64,000 nt of DNA from Lineus longissimus (taxonomy: Eukaryota > Nemertea > Pilidiophora > Heteronemertea > Lineidae): assembly GCF_910592395.1 (NCBI RefSeq), contig NC_088310.1, positions 5,773,501 to 5,837,500 on the forward strand. The letters run 5' to 3'. Below the pieces are notes generated by a model. That model made no database searches and was not told the origin of the DNA. It saw only the letters and a program-made list of their open reading frames with translations. Position numbers and translations under genes: made by a program. Below, in pieces: positions 62,214 to 64,000 of the stretch (within the stretch, counting starts at the first letter, position 1; the number at the start of each line of letters is the position of its first letter).

Positions 62214-63989
62214 ATGCTGTGTGCCACCTTAAGCAGAAGAAGCAGTGGCCTCATCAGAGGAATCACTGGAATTATCCAAAGGCAGGCAGTAAGTATCATG
62301 ACCGAAGTATCGAATGAGTTACCTCTCTCGCACGACGAGTCAACTGGGGGATCAATAACCAGCTGGAAGAGGGAGTCGAGACAGCCTTGAAAATTTATTA
62401 AGAATGCATTGTCGATATATCTAATAAGGAATTGCAACTGCATCGTGAAATCATGATTCCACAGTTTCTTTCTTTTGTTGCTGCATGCTCTAGAAATTGG
62501 TATGCTATATTTTGTATCTTGATCTGATTACAGCTGATATTATTCACTTAAGACTCTTAAGATGTTTCAACTTTTTTTCCTTGGCTCCAGTTCACCCATG
62601 CTATGGATGATAATCTACCAAAGATAAGAGTTCCCCAGCAGATGGTGAAGAAGATAAACAAAGTCCTGAAGAAGCAGGCTATAGTCGCTGCAACCTCGTC
62701 AAAGAAATGCCACAGTGATGCTGTGGTCATCAGTTGTAAAAGAAAGGAGTACAATCACCACATGGGAGAAGAATATAGCGACTTTACACCGCAGATGTTG
62801 GCATCGCACGGATGGAAACATAAACAGTCTCCTGGAGACCATTTTACTATCAACAAATTTGCTTCGGTGAGTTGATGCAAAAAAATTAGGGTGCTGTTTG
62901 TCCTTTGCATAGAACACCCCATTTAAAGTATTGAGGTATTAAAACTAAGTCTCACCCTTGGATCCAGCGTTATGTTTCCTTCTATCTTCAGATCCCAGCA
63001 TTCAGAAACATCGATGAAGGCTCGTTTGAGGTATTGGAACTACAGCCAGATGTTTTACAAATCATCAAAGATATGAATCTAAAACATCCAACAAATATTC
63101 AGGTGGGTCTTCCATTCCAGAAAGCATGACTCGTCTCATTGGTTATTAGCTCCTTGGAAAGAAACCCAGATATGATCGTCACTACCATTTTGAACCACAT
63201 ATTGGCTTGTTTCTAGAAAATAATAGAGCTGTCCTCACCAGAACAAATTGACGGTGTTGATTGAGCATTTAAAACCTGTTCATGTTCTTTGGTAGAAGTG
63301 CATAGAATTAAATTGTAACAGGCTGAATGCATCAGCTAGGAGATCTCTGTCACTCTATTATATTTGAAAATCTTTTCTTTTTAGGCGGAGGCTATACCTA
63401 AATTACGCTCAGGCAACAACACATTACTTGCCGCAGAAACTGGCAGTGGTAAAACGTTGGCCTATCTTATACCCGTGATAGAGAGTATCCTTCACCACCA
63501 TACCACCTATGGGATAAATGAGGAAGTGCGTTCTCCACAAGCTGTCATATTAGCTCCCTCAAGAGAACTCGCACTACAAATTGCAGTAAGAAACACAGTA
63601 TTTTTGACTCTTTCAGTTGGTTATGCATCTTCAAACTTTTGACTCTTCCAGCTGGTTAAGTTTTCAGCCCAAAGTCGATTGGAAACATCTTGAGTTTTCT
63701 GTTAATTTTCCATCTCCTGCATTCATTGGTGTGTATCACTAAGATTTCTTGTTGGTGTTGATGTGACTTTGAAGTATGTCTACCTTCATTTATCTGGGAA
63801 TCTGCACAGCAAAACTAGGAATTGGGAAACTGGGTTACTTTCATTATTCAGCCTCTAATGTCTTTCCACAGTCCTACAATTTTTCTTTGACAAGCCTTTC
63901 TTCGTTTTAGGATGTTGCAGAAAAATTTGCTGGTCCTCTAGGTTTGAACGTGGTGTCCTTGAAAGGAGGACAACGTCTGCATGGCCAGT
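62214..63989 (+). CDS. DDX28: DDX28, mitochondrial DEAD-box RNA helicase (5' part)
   Basis: ATP-dependent RNA helicase of mitochondrial RNA granules, needed for large mitoribosomal subunit assembly. Exons 62214-62288, 62591-62866, 62992-63102, 63385-63585 and 63911-63989 join in phase 0 and continue past the window (last donor T/GTAAGT, phase 1). The first exon encodes a 25-residue Arg/Ser-rich amphipathic start (MLCATLSRRSSGLIRGI), a typical mitochondrial targeting peptide. Then come a KIRVP block and SHGWKHK-x4-DHFTI, as in human DDX28. The Q-motif is PTNIQAEAIP, motif I AETGSGKT, motif Ia PSRELALQ and the GG motif KGGQR. The catalytic DEAD box and helicase C domain lie outside the window. 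Human DDX28 is, as I recall, a single-exon gene; this one has at least four coding introns. Confidence 0.93.
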
Positions 63990-64000
63990 GTAAGTCGCAG

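Overview
This is nuclear DNA from an invertebrate animal. It has spliced genes with GT-AG introns, AT-rich intergenic DNA, microsatellites and palindromic MITE-like elements, and its genes are recognisable orthologues of human genes. The gene set (CEP128, a WDR49/WDR64/EFCAB8-type WD protein, CPEB1, CLHC1, DDX28) and the repeat content suit a marine lophotrochozoan or an invertebrate deuterostome. I cannot name the phylum. All gene structures were built by hand from reading frame, splice signals, intron phase and remembered family similarity.

Layout. 250-1573 (+) holds three tandem genes or exons for small secreted six-cysteine peptides of a family I do not recognise. 2836-5310 is a degenerate minisatellite of about 40 bp units. 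9261-25270 (-) is CEP128, with 23 coding exons and about 1,167 aa; one of its introns carries a triplicated 300 bp repeat that runs into a pure GAC array of about 400 bp. 25348-28007 is a head-to-head intergenic region. 28008-32696 (+) is an EF-hand/WD-repeat protein of about 1,362 aa, almost all in one 3.7 kb exon. 32765-35038 contains three palindromic elements and a possible alternative last exon. 36856-42413 (+) is CPEB1, 12-13 exons, 700 or 717 aa. 42414-48780 is its AT-rich downstream flank. 48950-50044 (-) is an intronless, TATA-driven orphan gene of 364 aa. 50120-53640 is intergenic with two tandem arrays. 53641-61347 (-) is CLHC1, 8 exons and 608 aa. 61368-62213 is a compact head-to-head promoter region. 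62214-63989 (+) is the 5' part of DDX28, which runs off the window.

The genes do not form an operon. CEP128 belongs to the centriole subdistal appendage, and the WD protein's family is often linked to sperm or cilia. CPEB1 controls cytoplasmic polyadenylation and translation of maternal mRNA. CLHC1 carries a clathrin-linker-like helical repeat, and DDX28 is a mitochondrial ribosome-assembly helicase. The least explained parts are the six-cysteine peptide cluster at the left end, the orphan TATA gene and several palindromic or tandem repeat structures.
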